A stretch of 64,000 bases of DNA from the NCBI GenBank assembly GCA_016871315.1, contig VFZE01000016.1, positions 53,738 through 117,737 on the forward strand, read 5' to 3'. Shown here piece after piece: positions 9,708-18,683 of this stretch. A program made the translations under genes and the position numbers. This DNA comes from Acidimicrobiia bacterium (GTDB taxonomy: Bacteria; Acidobacteriota; Terriglobia; Bryobacterales; Bryobacteraceae). Under the pieces are notes generated by a model. It ran no database searches. It was not told the origin of the DNA and saw only the letters and a list, made by a program, of their open reading frames with translations. Position 1 is the stretch's first letter, and every line of letters begins with the position of its first letter.

Positions 9708-10997
9708 TCAAGTGACCGCGGGCGCTTTCGAAAACAGCGCCTTGGCTTCTCCGACCAGAAACAGCGAGCCGCAGATGAAGATGACATCGCTTGGAGCGGC
9801 TTCCGCAGCAAGCTCCAGCGCCTGTGCGAGCCGGGGCGCGGTCCGCACTTGAGGGTGAGGAAACATCGGCCGCAACGTCTCGGGCCGCAACGACCGGGCT
9901 GAATCCGACATCGTCAGGATGATCTCGCTTGCGGCGCCGCTCAGCCTTTCTCCGATCTCATCGACGGACTTGTCGCGCATGGTGGCGTAGATCAGCCAGA
10001 CCTTGCGGTCCGCGTAGAAGCGGGTGATGTGATCGGTGAGGGCGCGAATACCGGCGGGATTATGGGCGCCGTCGAGAATAATGTCCGGGCTGGCGGAGAC
10101 ACGCTCCAGCCGTCCCGGCCACTGTGCCCGCGCGATGCCTTCCTGGATCGCCGTCACGGAGAGGCCAAGCGCTTGAAGCGCGGTAACGGCCGTGCGGATG
10201 TTGGCCACTTGATGCAGACCGGCCAAGGGGCATTCCAGCATCACGGCCTCCTGGCCGATCACGGTCTGGAAACGGCAGCCGTTCGGGTCCAACTCCAGGT
10301 TATGAACCAAACACAAGGAGGATTCCTGCAGAAGGGCGCTTGCGCCCGCTGCCGCCTCGCGGATGCGGTCCATCGCCTCCGCGCGCTGACCGGCGGCGAC
10401 CACCGGAACACCGGGTTTGATGATGCCGGCCTTTTCGCCGGCAATGGCGCGGAGGCTGTTGCCGAGCCATGCTTCATGGTCGAAGTCGACGGGCGTGATG
10501 ACGGAGAGCTCGGGCGTGATAACGTTAGTGGCGTCAAGGCGGCCTCCCAATCCGACTTCGATCACGCCGATGTCGATCTTCTTTTCATGGAAAAGGAGAA
10601 AAGCCATCGCCGTGACGGTTTCAAAGTAGGTGGGATGACCGTCGATGCCGCCGTTATCGATGAGCTGGTTCGCGCAGGCATGGACCTTGCGGAAAGCTTC
10701 CGCAAACTCTTCTCTTGTGACAGGCTCTCCGTTGATTTGAATGCGCTCGATGGGTTCGACAAGATGCGGGGAGGTGTAGAGGCCAGTGCGGAATCCTGCC
10801 GCGCGAAGGCTGGATTCGATCATCACGCAGGTGGAGCCCTTGCCGTTGGTGCCGGCCACGTGGACCCACCGGCAGGCGTGCTCCGGATGATTGAGGGCGG
10901 CCAGCAGGACGGAGATGCGCTCCAGCCCCATCTTGATGGTCTTGATCTCATTGCCGAGCAGGTAGAGGTACTGGACAGAGTCAGGATAAGTGATCAT
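9708..10997 (-). CDS. folC: Bifunctional folylpolyglutamate/dihydrofolate synthase FolC
   Basis: Mur-ligase-family enzyme that adds glutamate to dihydropteroate or folates. The P-loop HVAGTNGKGSTCVMIESSL, the folate-binding GLYTSPHLVEPIERIQING and the LDGAHNPAGIRAL substrate loop are all present. It has 429 residues, the standard length. It overlaps the upstream transporter gene by 4 nt (ATGA) and abuts plsC, giving a tight minus-strand operon. Confidence 0.95.
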   Translation of the reverse strand: MITYPDSVQYLYLLGNEIKTIKMGLERISVLLAALNHPEHACRWVHVAGTNGKGSTCVMIESSLRAAGFRTGLYTSPHLVEPIERIQINGEPVTREEFAEAFRKVHACANQLIDNGGIDGHPTYFETVTAMAFLLFHEKKIDIGVIEVGLGGRLDATNVITPELSVITPVDFDHEAWLGNSLRAIAGEKAGIIKPGVPVVAAGQRAEAMDRIREAAAGASALLQESSLCLVHNLELDPNGCRFQTVIGQEAVMLECPLAGLHQVANIRTAVTALQALGLSVTAIQEGIARAQWPGRLERVSASPDIILDGAHNPAGIRALTDHITRFYADRKVWLIYATMRDKSVDEIGERLSGAASEIILTMSDSARSLRPETLRPMFPHPQVRTAPRLAQALELAAEAAPSDVIFICGSLFLVGEAKALFSKAPAVT

Positions 10998-12304
10998 GCG
11001 CGGGTTGCTCTGAGCCGGTGGCTGAACCAGAGCTTGGCGGCCAGGATCAACAACACCGTTCCTCCTACTAGTTTCGCCTCAAACAGCCACACGGAATCAA
11101 CCCCCCGTGGCGGCACAAAGGAGAAGCTCACGGCAAGCAGAGTGACAACAAGCCCGGCTGCCGCCGGCCAGCGCAACCCATGCTTCCAAGCGGTGAGGAA
11201 AAGATAGAGGAACGGAATGAAATAGGTGATGACCGCCATGTCCACCAAGAGTTGATAACCGGTGCGAAGATCGTCACCGAGATGCATGGCGAGGAGAAAC
11301 AGGGAGCTGGCCGCAGCCTGGAAGACCAGAGAGACCGGAAGGCGCGTGAAGGCGGCGGGAGCCATATGATCGACGCCGAGGACCATCGGCAAGCGGGCGC
11401 AGCCGGCAACCCATGAGCCGAGCTGACCGGCGATGCCGGCGGTGATCAGCAGGGCGAGCAAGGGGGAGAGCCATCCGAACTGCATGATTTGGCCGGCGGC
11501 GAAGCCCGCTTGCGTGATGCCGTTGATGATGCTGACCTGATCCGGGGGAAGCAGGAGCAAAATGGCGGCGGTCCCGCCGATGTAGAAAGTGGCGATGGCC
11601 GCGGCGCTGATCCAGGCGGCGCGGCGGATGGTGGATTGCACATTGCTGATCTCCCCGCCGAGGATTGCGCTCAGTTCCAATCCTCCGAAAGCGAAGGCAA
11701 GCTGGGGCCAGAAATTAACGCGCTCCCAATCGAGCGCCGGCAGCACGCGCCAGGAAGTAGCGGAGCCTGTCTGGAGCGCCGCATAAGCAGCGGCGATCAC
11801 AAGAAGGGCTCCTCCGAGGAACATGCAGAGGCCGCCGGTGTTTCCGACCCACTTGCCCACACCGAGGCCACGGGCATTGAGCAAGGTCACCAGCCAGATG
11901 ACCAGCAGCGCGCCCGTGAGGGCGTAGGAAGATGAAGTTTCCAGGTGCTGATAACGGGAGCCAAAGACGTAGAGCGCCATGGTGACTCCTGCCAGGGCGA
12001 GGCTGGGCAAGTAGAAGAGGTTATTGGTCCAGTAGCACCAGGCGCACAGAAAGGCGTGCCAATCGCCGAAGCTATTCTGTGTCCAGCGATAGATGCCGCC
12101 CTGCTGCGGCATGCGGCCCGCGAGTTCGCTTACCACCATCGCGGTGGGTACAAAGAAAAAGACCGCGGCAAGCAGCCATAGCCAGATCGAGGTTGGTCCG
12201 ACGTGGGCCGCGGCGGCGAGCCAGCGGACACCGACGACCGCGGATATGTTGAAGAGGACGAGATCAGGAAGACCGAGGTGACGCCGCAGCGACGGCTCAG
12301 GCAT
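10994..12304 (-). CDS. APC-family amino acid/polyamine permease
   Basis: Integral membrane transporter of about 436 residues with roughly 12 hydrophobic segments. It opens with the family signature after RRHLGLPDLVLFNISAVVG (TM1) and has TM6 FAFGGLELSAILGGEI. Such proteins import amino acids or polyamines by proton or Na+ symport, or exchange them; the substrate is not predictable here. ATG 12304 (MPEPSLRRHLG) is favoured because it begins just ahead of TM1 and overlaps the upstream gene by only 8 nt. Confidence 0.87.
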   Translation of the reverse strand: MPEPSLRRHLGLPDLVLFNISAVVGVRWLAAAAHVGPTSIWLWLLAAVFFFVPTAMVVSELAGRMPQQGGIYRWTQNSFGDWHAFLCAWCYWTNNLFYLPSLALAGVTMALYVFGSRYQHLETSSSYALTGALLVIWLVTLLNARGLGVGKWVGNTGGLCMFLGGALLVIAAAYAALQTGSATSWRVLPALDWERVNFWPQLAFAFGGLELSAILGGEISNVQSTIRRAAWISAAAIATFYIGGTAAILLLLPPDQVSIINGITQAGFAAGQIMQFGWLSPLLALLITAGIAGQLGSWVAGCARLPMVLGVDHMAPAAFTRLPVSLVFQAAASSLFLLAMHLGDDLRTGYQLLVDMAVITYFIPFLYLFLTAWKHGLRWPAAAGLVVTLLAVSFSFVPPRGVDSVWLFEAKLVGGTVLLILAAKLWFSHRLRATRA

Positions 12305-12821
12305 GTTCCGGGTGCCCGCAGCCGTACGCCGCGGGCACGCGTCCACCCTTGTTTAATTCCTTGAAGCCGATTTCGGTTGCGTAGTAGACGCGGGTGGTGA
12401 ACATCTTGACCTGCTGAAAGAACCGGCGCCCCGGAGCATGGGCGCGATCCTCCGAAGAGATGCGCAACTGCAGGATCTCCTGCTGCTGCTGCGCCGTGCA
12501 GCCGGCAAAAGGCTGCTGGTGACGTGAGAGAGCGAATCCATCGAGCCAAGCAAGGCCGGCGAGGAAAGCGGTGCGCTGCTCATCGCCGCCGTCGCGAAGC
12601 AGCAGGTCCATGTAGCGGTTGACTTGCGCTTCCTTGGCTCCGGGCGTATCCGTGGTGGGAATGATCAGGCTGGTGAGCGCGATGACAGTCTCGTTCTGGT
12701 GGGCGTCGAAGACATCCGGGCTCCACCTTTGCCCTTGCGCAAGAACAGGCAATGGCGGCAATGCGGCGATAGCGCCCCACTGAAGCAGGTCACGGCGGTT
12801 CACGGCCATCCGTAACATCAT
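12297..12821 (-). CDS. Gluconate 2-dehydrogenase subunit 3-like, Tat-exported
   Basis: Protein of about 174 residues with a twin-arginine signal (NRRDLLQWGAIAALPPLPVLAQ) and then the gluconate 2-dehydrogenase gamma-type domain: ETVIALTSLIIPTTDTPGAKEA, RYMDLLL and a C-terminal helix. In characterised systems this subunit escorts a GMC-family flavin dehydrogenase across the membrane. No GMC or cytochrome partner lies beside it; a permease follows instead. The exact start is uncertain among three nearby codons (12833 GTG, 12821 ATG, 12809 ATG). Confidence 0.82.
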   Translation of the reverse strand: MMLRMAVNRRDLLQWGAIAALPPLPVLAQGQRWSPDVFDAHQNETVIALTSLIIPTTDTPGAKEAQVNRYMDLLLRDGGDEQRTAFLAGLAWLDGFALSRHQQPFAGCTAQQQQEILQLRISSEDRAHAPGRRFFQQVKMFTTRVYYATEIGFKELNKGGRVPAAYGCGHPEHA

Positions 12822-12947
12822 ACAGGGTTCCACAGGCTCACTTGTAAACTTGCGTGGTAGTTAACATCCGGCGCCAGAAGCGGAGCGTATGGAAGAGGTA
12901 CACGAGGGCGCAGACCCTCGGCGAACACACTTTTGGAAGGACAAACC

Positions 12948-14504
12948 ATGAGAAACGTGCAATCCGTTCTGGCAACCACACTGGCATTGGCTCTTGCCAT
13001 GCCGGTCGGCCTGCCGGCGGCCAATCACCGGGAGGCGCCAATCACGGCGCTTGACCACAAGGCCGATATCACTGACGTCTTCGCCTTTGTCAGCTATAGC
13101 GCCGAACAAGCATCGGGCGCACAGCCGTCGAAGGTCACCATTATCGTTTGCGTCGATCCGCTGCTGGAGCCGGCCAACGGCCCGCATTATTTCCCGTTCG
13201 ATTCGAACATCCTGTACGAAATCAAGATCGACAACAACCACGATGCCGAGGAAGACATCGTGTTTCAGTTCCAGTTCGACACCGAGCAGCGCCTTCCCGG
13301 CATATGGCAGTCTTTTGCGGGAATTGGCGAGGGGGTGCGCACCCCAGCGAACTCGCCGGCTCCCGTGCCGCCGGGAACGTTGCTGGTGCCGCCGCGGATC
13401 AATTCGTTTCAATCGCCAGGGCTCGGAACCCGGCAGCCTTACCGCGTAAGGATTCTCCAGCGCGGCGTGGCCACACCGGTGCAGAATCCCGACGGGTCGC
13501 CGTTCTATGCGGTGCCGGCGAACGCGGGTCCGCGTACGATGGATTACTCCGCGCTGTATCGCGCGGGCACGTACTCATTGCCCAACGGCATCAGCGTGTT
13601 CGCGGGGACGGTGGATGATCCGTTCTGGATCGATCTGGGGGCCACCTTTGATACGGCGAACTTCCGGACACTTGGCAGTGGGGTGCCGGCGGTGCTTACC
13701 GATGAGGAAGACCGGGCACAGCGCAATTTCGCGAGCGACACCGTCAGCGGCTTCGCGGTGAACGCAATCGCGATTGAGGCGCCGATCGAGATGCTGACCA
13801 ACACGGGACGTCGCGAACCATCCAGCGCGCCCGCGGCGACGATCGGTGTTTGGGGCGCCACGTCGCGGCCCCGCGTCACCGTGCGCGTTTCACCGGACCC
13901 GCTGATCTCCGATGGCGCCGTCCGCCAGGTGCAACGCATGGGCAATCCGCTGGTGAATGAGCTGCTGATCGGCACCGGATCCAAGGACCGCTTCAGCATG
14001 GATCAACCGAAGAACGACAGCCAGTTCGCGGCGTTCCTGCTGGATCCTGCGCTGGCGCGCGTGGTGAATGCGTTGACCGGTGGCGTGGTGGAGATTCCGC
14101 CGGCTCCTCGAACCGATTTGCTACCGCTGGTGACCTACGCCGCGCCCATCGCTGCGCCCGGCACGCCAACCGGACCCGTGGCCGACATACTGCGGCTCAA
14201 CACCGGTGTTCCGGCAACGCCGCTGGCTCAGGCGAGCCGTTTGGCGCTGATCGGCGGGGACCCAGCGGGTTTCCCCAACGGCCGGCGCTTGTTTGATGAT
14301 GTCACCGACATTGCGTTGCGCGTGGTTGTCGGCGGAGTTCTCGTGCCGGGTTTCAATCGCTTCCCGAACAACCGGCTGGGTGACGGGGTCAATGTCGACG
14401 ATGCCGGGTACAAGTCCGCGTTCCCGTATCTGGGAGAATGCCCCAGCGGGCGCGACCGCCGTCATCTGGATCCCGGCGAGCCGGGTGGCGGACCGGTGCA
14501 GTAA
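12948..14504 (+). CDS. DUF4331-family exported protein
   Basis: About 518 residues with a cleavable signal peptide (MRNVQSVLATTLALALAMPV) and the family opening NHREAPITALDHKADITDVFAF, which carries conserved His, Glu and Asp. The DUF4331 core follows: ILYEIKIDNNHDAEEDIVFQ, PFWIDLGATFD, GFAVNAIAIEAP and an R-rich RLFDDVTDIALRVV. Function is unknown. ATG 12948 is preceded by GGAAGG at 7 nt. It overlaps the next gene by one base (TAATG), forming a three-gene operon of exported proteins. Confidence 0.88.
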   Translation: MRNVQSVLATTLALALAMPVGLPAANHREAPITALDHKADITDVFAFVSYSAEQASGAQPSKVTIIVCVDPLLEPANGPHYFPFDSNILYEIKIDNNHDAEEDIVFQFQFDTEQRLPGIWQSFAGIGEGVRTPANSPAPVPPGTLLVPPRINSFQSPGLGTRQPYRVRILQRGVATPVQNPDGSPFYAVPANAGPRTMDYSALYRAGTYSLPNGISVFAGTVDDPFWIDLGATFDTANFRTLGSGVPAVLTDEEDRAQRNFASDTVSGFAVNAIAIEAPIEMLTNTGRREPSSAPAATIGVWGATSRPRVTVRVSPDPLISDGAVRQVQRMGNPLVNELLIGTGSKDRFSMDQPKNDSQFAAFLLDPALARVVNALTGGVVEIPPAPRTDLLPLVTYAAPIAAPGTPTGPVADILRLNTGVPATPLAQASRLALIGGDPAGFPNGRRLFDDVTDIALRVVVGGVLVPGFNRFPNNRLGDGVNVDDAGYKSAFPYLGECPSGRDRRHLDPGEPGGGPVQ

Positions 14505-15001
14505 TGAGACCGACAGCGGCGGCTGTCTTCTTGCTGCTGGCCTCAATGGTGATTCCGGCGGCTGCACAGCCGCCGGAGAACCACAAGGCCCAGGCAAGGC
14601 AGTTGTTGAGGGATGGCAACCACGAGCAGGCTCTGCGGCACGCCGCGGAGGCGAATCGCGCGATGCCGGATGATGTGGAGACATACGCTCTTCTGTCCGA
14701 GGCATACCAGGGCCTGGGACGAATGAGGGACGCGGAGAAGGCCGTGCAGTGGATGCTTGATCTTCGGCCAGAGTCGCCACTGAGCCTGGCCAGCGCAGCG
14801 GAACTCAGGATGGCGTTGGGCGAGGCCGCCGGCGCGGCGGAGTTCTACCGGGAAGCTTTCCGGCGGACGCAGCGAGAAGAAACGGCACGGCGGGCGGAAC
14901 TGCTGGAGGGCGCAGCCAGGGCTTACCGTGCGATGGGGCGCGTGGAGACGGCTGAGCTCTGCTTGAAGGAAGCGGAGAGATTGAGGAAGGGTGGTATATG
15001 A
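14504..15001 (+). CDS. Exported tetratricopeptide-repeat protein
   Basis: A 165-residue protein with a signal peptide (MRPTAAAVFLLLASMVIPAAAQ) followed by about three TPR units (ARQLLRDGNHEQALRHAAEA, AYQGLGRMRDAEKAV, AEFYREAFRRT). TPRs mediate protein contacts; here the partner is plausibly one of the flanking exported proteins. The start ATG overlaps the DUF4331 stop, and its own stop overlaps the DUF4198 start (ATGA), so all three are coupled. Confidence 0.8.
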   Translation: MRPTAAAVFLLLASMVIPAAAQPPENHKAQARQLLRDGNHEQALRHAAEANRAMPDDVETYALLSEAYQGLGRMRDAEKAVQWMLDLRPESPLSLASAAELRMALGEAAGAAEFYREAFRRTQREETARRAELLEGAARAYRAMGRVETAELCLKEAERLRKGGI

Positions 15002-15780
15002 GGTTTCTGTCGTTCTTGTTTGTGCTGCCGGTATTGGCGCACACGCTCTATTTTCTGCCGGCAAAGTTCAGGCTGGACAGGGGAGAGAAGCTGGTCTTCT
15101 CCGTGCATGAAGGTGACGGTTTCCCTGACAGCGAATCGGCGGCAGCGCCGGAGAGGCTGTTGGAGGCGAGGCTGGTGAAGGGAGAGGTGACCACACCGAT
15201 CGCGGATTTTCTCAAGCTGGGACAAGCCACGCACGGCGTGGTGAAAGTGGAGCAGGCAGGCACTCAATGGCTCGCCGTGCGCACGCGCTCGAATCTGGTG
15301 GAGATGACGCCGGACGCATTTGAGCGTCACCTGAGGGAGGAAGGCCTCCAGCATGTGATCGACTGGCGGCGGAACAACGGCGAGTCCAGCAGGAAGGGCC
15401 AGGAGACTTATACGAAGTACGCCAAGTCGCTGGTGACCTGCGAAGCCGAGGATGAGGGCTGGAAGCAGGAGCTTGGGCTGGCGCTGGAGTTCGTTCCGGA
15501 AGTGAACCCTGGCCGGTTGACGGCCGAACACAAGTTGCCGGTGCGGCTGTTGTGGCGCGGCAAGCCTGCCGGCGGGATTCGCGTGGAGAAAGCCTGGACC
15601 GCTGGGGGTAAGAGCGACGCCGAAGTCGCGGGCTGGACCGATGGGGAAGGCAGGATCGATGTGGCGGTGGATCGCGCGGGCCGCTGGCGCCTGCACGCGG
15701 TGGCGATGGAGCGGGCGCCGGCAGGTTCCGGCGCGGATTGGGAAAGCTACTGGGCCACGCTGACGTTTGAGGTTCGCTGA
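14998..15780 (+). CDS. DUF4198-family periplasmic protein
   Basis: 260 residues with a short signal peptide (MRFLSFLFVLPVLAHT) and then the DUF4198 pattern: HTLYFLPAKFRLDRGEKL near the mature N-terminus, an Ig-like C-terminal domain with LPVRLLWRGKPAGGIRV, and GWTDGEGRIDVAVDRAGRW. Relatives are periplasmic proteins sometimes found with metal transport genes; no transporter is adjacent here. The gene ends by overlapping the convergent rsmE by 34 bases. Confidence 0.82.
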   Translation: MRFLSFLFVLPVLAHTLYFLPAKFRLDRGEKLVFSVHEGDGFPDSESAAAPERLLEARLVKGEVTTPIADFLKLGQATHGVVKVEQAGTQWLAVRTRSNLVEMTPDAFERHLREEGLQHVIDWRRNNGESSRKGQETYTKYAKSLVTCEAEDEGWKQELGLALEFVPEVNPGRLTAEHKLPVRLLWRGKPAGGIRVEKAWTAGGKSDAEVAGWTDGEGRIDVAVDRAGRWRLHAVAMERAPAGSGADWESYWATLTFEVR

Positions 15781-16499
15781 GCGGCAAGCCATGCGGCGCC
15801 GAGGATCGCAACGGCGGAGATGGCCGCCGTTTCTGCGCGCAGGATGTTGGGGCCCTGGCTAACCGGGGCCCAGCCTCCCGCGGCGCAGACTTCGCGTTCG
15901 CGGTCCGTCCACCCGCCTTCGGGGCCGATCATGAGCGCGGCGGTTCCGCCGGGCTCGGGATGGTCCGGCAGCGCGGAAAGAAGCGGCGGGCCGCCGCTCT
16001 CATCCAGCACATAGCGCGGATGAACCGCGTTCCCGGCAGCCGCTTGGAATGAAGGAGCAAGGGCTAACTCCGGCAGACGGTCGCGGCGGCACTGCTGGCT
16101 GGCCTCGAGCAGGATACGTTTCCAGCGGTGCAACCGCTTCTCCGCGCCGCGATCCAACCCCTTCTCGCTGCGCTCCGCTTGGAACAAGACGAACTGTTCG
16201 ACGCCAAGCTCGGTCCCTTTTTCGAGAATCCATTCCAAGCGGTCGAATTTCACCAGCGCCGTGACAAGTGTCAGCCGAACCGGCAGAGGATTCAGGGGCA
16301 GCTGCTCGAGAATTTGGAACAGGACACGGTCTTTTCGCGCCTCCATTACCTCGCCCAAGTAGACGGAATGGTTGTCGGAGAGTTCGTAGCGCTGATTCTT
16401 TTCCACACGGAGAACGCGGGTGAGATGATGAGCATCCTCCCCGGTGAGTTCCGCCTGCTGGTGATGGATGCGATCGACAAAGAATCTACGGCGCGCCAT
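15747..16499 (-). CDS. rsmE: 16S rRNA (uracil1498-N3)-methyltransferase RsmE
   Basis: SPOUT-class SAM methyltransferase that modifies U1498 of 16S rRNA. It has an N-terminal PUA-like domain (MARRRFFVDRIHHQQAELTGEDAHHLTRVLRV) and the knot region LMIGPEGGWTDREREVCAAGG followed by LGPNIL-type RAETAAISAVAIL. ATG 16499 gives the canonical start; in-frame codons upstream enter ruvA. It is divergent from ruvA with only 19 bases between starts and convergent with the DUF4198 gene. Confidence 0.95.
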   Translation of the reverse strand: MARRRFFVDRIHHQQAELTGEDAHHLTRVLRVEKNQRYELSDNHSVYLGEVMEARKDRVLFQILEQLPLNPLPVRLTLVTALVKFDRLEWILEKGTELGVEQFVLFQAERSEKGLDRGAEKRLHRWKRILLEASQQCRRDRLPELALAPSFQAAAGNAVHPRYVLDESGGPPLLSALPDHPEPGGTAALMIGPEGGWTDREREVCAAGGWAPVSQGPNILRAETAAISAVAILGAAWLAAQRTSNVSVAQ

Positions 16500-16518
16500 G
16501 TACAATAAGTAGCTTCGC

Positions 16519-17112
16519 ATGATCGCACTTTTGCGCGGAACCCTTGTCGAAAAGCATCCAACCCAAGTCATTGTGGAGACTCATGGGGTGGGCTACGAGG
16601 TAACGATTCCTGTTTCGACTTTTTCGGCGCTGCCCGACAGCGGGGAGGCTGTGACGCTGCGCGTGCATACGCACGTGCGGGAGGATGCGCTGGCGCTGTT
16701 CGGGTTTGCGACGCTGGATGAGAAGCGACTGTTTGAGAAACTCATTCAGGTAAGCGGCATCGGGCCGAAGCTGGCGGTGACGGTGCTGAGCGGGCTCCCG
16801 ACGGCGGATTTGATCCGCGCGATACGCGAGGGACACGTGGAGCAACTGGTTCGCATTCCCGGAGTGGGCAAGAAAACGGCGGAGCGGATGGTGCTCGAGC
16901 TGCGAGACAAGATGACTTTCGCTGGCGTTGAGCAAGCCGTAGCCGCGCCATCGGGGCCCGTCTCCGTCGTGGAGGAAGATGTGCTTTCCGCGCTGGTAAA
17001 CCTGGGTTGTAACCGTCCGGCGGCGGAGGCGGCGGTGAAGAAGGCCAAGGCAGCGGGGACGGCGGACGAATTCGAGGCGTTGTTCCGCCGCTCGATGGAG
17101 TTCATACGGTAA
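16519..17112 (+). CDS. ruvA: Holliday junction branch migration protein RuvA
   Basis: DNA-junction-binding subunit of the RuvAB motor. The OB domain starts MIALLRGTLVEKHP, two helix-hairpin-helix motifs follow (SGIGPKLAVTVLSG and IPGVGKKTAERMVLELRDK), and the C-terminal RuvB-contact domain ends in FRRSMEFIR. 197 residues is standard. ruvB begins 11 nt downstream. Confidence 0.97.
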   Translation: MIALLRGTLVEKHPTQVIVETHGVGYEVTIPVSTFSALPDSGEAVTLRVHTHVREDALALFGFATLDEKRLFEKLIQVSGIGPKLAVTVLSGLPTADLIRAIREGHVEQLVRIPGVGKKTAERMVLELRDKMTFAGVEQAVAAPSGPVSVVEEDVLSALVNLGCNRPAAEAAVKKAKAAGTADEFEALFRRSMEFIR

Positions 17113-17123
17113 GCTGAAGAAAC

Positions 17124-18140
17124 ATGCGCGAAAAGGGCATCGTTTCCCCGGCGGCTCAGGAAGGGGAACGGCTGTTTGAGGCGACCCTGCGTCCTCAGCA
17201 ACTCGAGGATTTTACCGGCCAGCCGAAGCTGAAGGAGATCCTTTCGATCGCCATTCAAGCGGCGCGGGAGCGTGGGGAAGCGCTGGATCATGTGCTGCTC
17301 CACGGACCACCCGGGCTGGGCAAAACCACCCTCGCAACGATCATCGCGCAGGAGCTGGGCGTGGAGTTCGATCAAACCTCGGGCCCTATTCTGCAAAAGA
17401 AACTCGACCTGACCGGCATCCTGAGCAACGTGCGTCCGCGACAGGTTTTCTTTGTCGATGAAGTGCACCGGCTGCTTCCGGACGTGGAGGAGATGATGTA
17501 CTCGGCGCTGGAGGATTTCCGCGTCGATATTGTGATCGGCGCAGGGCCTGGCGCCAGGACACACACACTGCCGATCCCGCGGTTCACGGCGGTGGCGGCG
17601 ACTACGCGGCAGGGATTGGTGAGTGCGCCATTGCGCGGCCGGTTCGGGCTGGTGCTGCGGCTGAATCACTACGATGAGGCCGAGATGACGCGCATTGTCA
17701 CGCGATCGGCAGCGCTGCTGAAGGTAGAGATCGAGCAGGAAGGAGCTTCCGAGATCGCCCGCCGCAGCCGCGGTACGCCGCGCATCGCGAACCGGCTGCT
17801 ACGGCGAGTGCGCGATTATGCGCAGGTTCGCGCCAAGGGGCACATCACGCTGGAAGTTGCGCAGGGTGCGCTGGATCTGCTGGAAGTCGACCGGTATGGC
17901 CTGGATGAGACAGACCAGAAGATCATGCTCACTGTGCTCGAGAAATACAAGGGCGGACCAGTGGGGCTGAACACGATCGCCGCCTCGATCGATGAGACGC
18001 CGGACACGATCGAGGAAGTGTACGAGCCCTACCTGATTCAGCTCGGGTTCCTGGACCGCACGCCGCGCGGGCGCGTGGCGACACCGCGCGCCTATCAGTA
18101 CTTTGGAGTCGCTACGGGCCAAACCCCGCTGTTCGGATGA
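17124..18140 (+). CDS. ruvB: Holliday junction DNA helicase RuvB
   Basis: Hexameric AAA+ motor that drives branch migration with RuvA. Walker A is HGPPGLGKTTLA, Walker B FFVDEVHRL, sensor I AATTRQGLVSAPLRGRFG and the arginine finger region SRGTPRIANRLLRRVRDYA. The C-terminal winged helix ends TPRGRVATPRAYQYFG. 338 residues is normal. It overlaps folK by 4 nt (ATGA). Confidence 0.97.
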   Translation: MREKGIVSPAAQEGERLFEATLRPQQLEDFTGQPKLKEILSIAIQAARERGEALDHVLLHGPPGLGKTTLATIIAQELGVEFDQTSGPILQKKLDLTGILSNVRPRQVFFVDEVHRLLPDVEEMMYSALEDFRVDIVIGAGPGARTHTLPIPRFTAVAATTRQGLVSAPLRGRFGLVLRLNHYDEAEMTRIVTRSAALLKVEIEQEGASEIARRSRGTPRIANRLLRRVRDYAQVRAKGHITLEVAQGALDLLEVDRYGLDETDQKIMLTVLEKYKGGPVGLNTIAASIDETPDTIEEVYEPYLIQLGFLDRTPRGRVATPRAYQYFGVATGQTPLFG

Positions 18141-18619
18141 AGCGCGCTTTTCTTGGGCTCGGATCCAATCTCGGCGACCGCAGGCAGAATCTGGACACGG
18201 CGCTGGAAAGGCTTGCCGGAAAGTCCTTGCAGGTTGTGCGAGTCTCCTCGATTTACGAGACCGAGCCACGCGGCATCCAGGGCCAACCATGGTTTCTGAA
18301 CCTTGTTGCGGAAGTGGAAACGGAACTACTGCCGGTGTTGCTGCTGAAGCATCTCCAGCGCGTCGAGAAAAGCATGGGGCGGCAGAGGACGATATCGAAA
18401 GGGCCGCGCGTGATCGATATCGACATCCTGCTCTACGCGCAGTTTGTCATCGATACGCCGCATCTCACGGTGCCGCATGCGCTGATGGAGGAGCGGCGCT
18501 TTGTGCTCGAGCCGATGACAGAGCTCGCTCCCGAGTTGCGGCATCCGGTGTACAAGCGGACCATGCGCGAGATGCTGGCGGCGGTGAAGGACCAGGCGTT
18601 GAAGCGATATACCGGATGA
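18137..18619 (+). CDS. folK: 2-amino-4-hydroxy-6-hydroxymethyldihydropteridine diphosphokinase FolK
   Basis: Transfers pyrophosphate from ATP to 6-hydroxymethyl-dihydropterin in folate synthesis. It opens FLGLGSNLGDRRQNLD and carries SSIYETEPRG, FLNLVAEVET and GPRVIDIDILLY, whose aspartates bind magnesium, plus VPHALMEERRFVLEP. 160 residues is standard. It is the last gene of the ruvA-ruvB-folK run and converges on typA. Confidence 0.95.
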   Translation: MKRAFLGLGSNLGDRRQNLDTALERLAGKSLQVVRVSSIYETEPRGIQGQPWFLNLVAEVETELLPVLLLKHLQRVEKSMGRQRTISKGPRVIDIDILLYAQFVIDTPHLTVPHALMEERRFVLEPMTELAPELRHPVYKRTMREMLAAVKDQALKRYTG

Positions 18620-18644
18620 CAGGGCATGGCGACGTTGCGCCCTG
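18620..18644. terminator. Weak hairpin between convergent folK and typA
   Basis: CAGGGC at 18620-18625 pairs with GCCCTG at 18639-18644 around a 13-base loop, directly after the folK stop and before the typA stop. There is no T-run on either strand, so it is only a candidate structural terminator for either transcript. Confidence 0.3.
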
Positions 18645-18683
18645 CGGCGCCGATGGCAGTGGCGCTTGCGGGATCACGATCAC

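Noticed and set aside
10029..11207. 392-codon plus-strand frame opposite folC
   Set aside because: FolC on the minus strand is unmistakable; this frame shows no domain and is a compositional shadow.
16500..16518. TACAAT as a ruvA promoter
   Set aside because: A matching -35 would need a 21-base spacer, and the box lies only 12 bases from the ATG.
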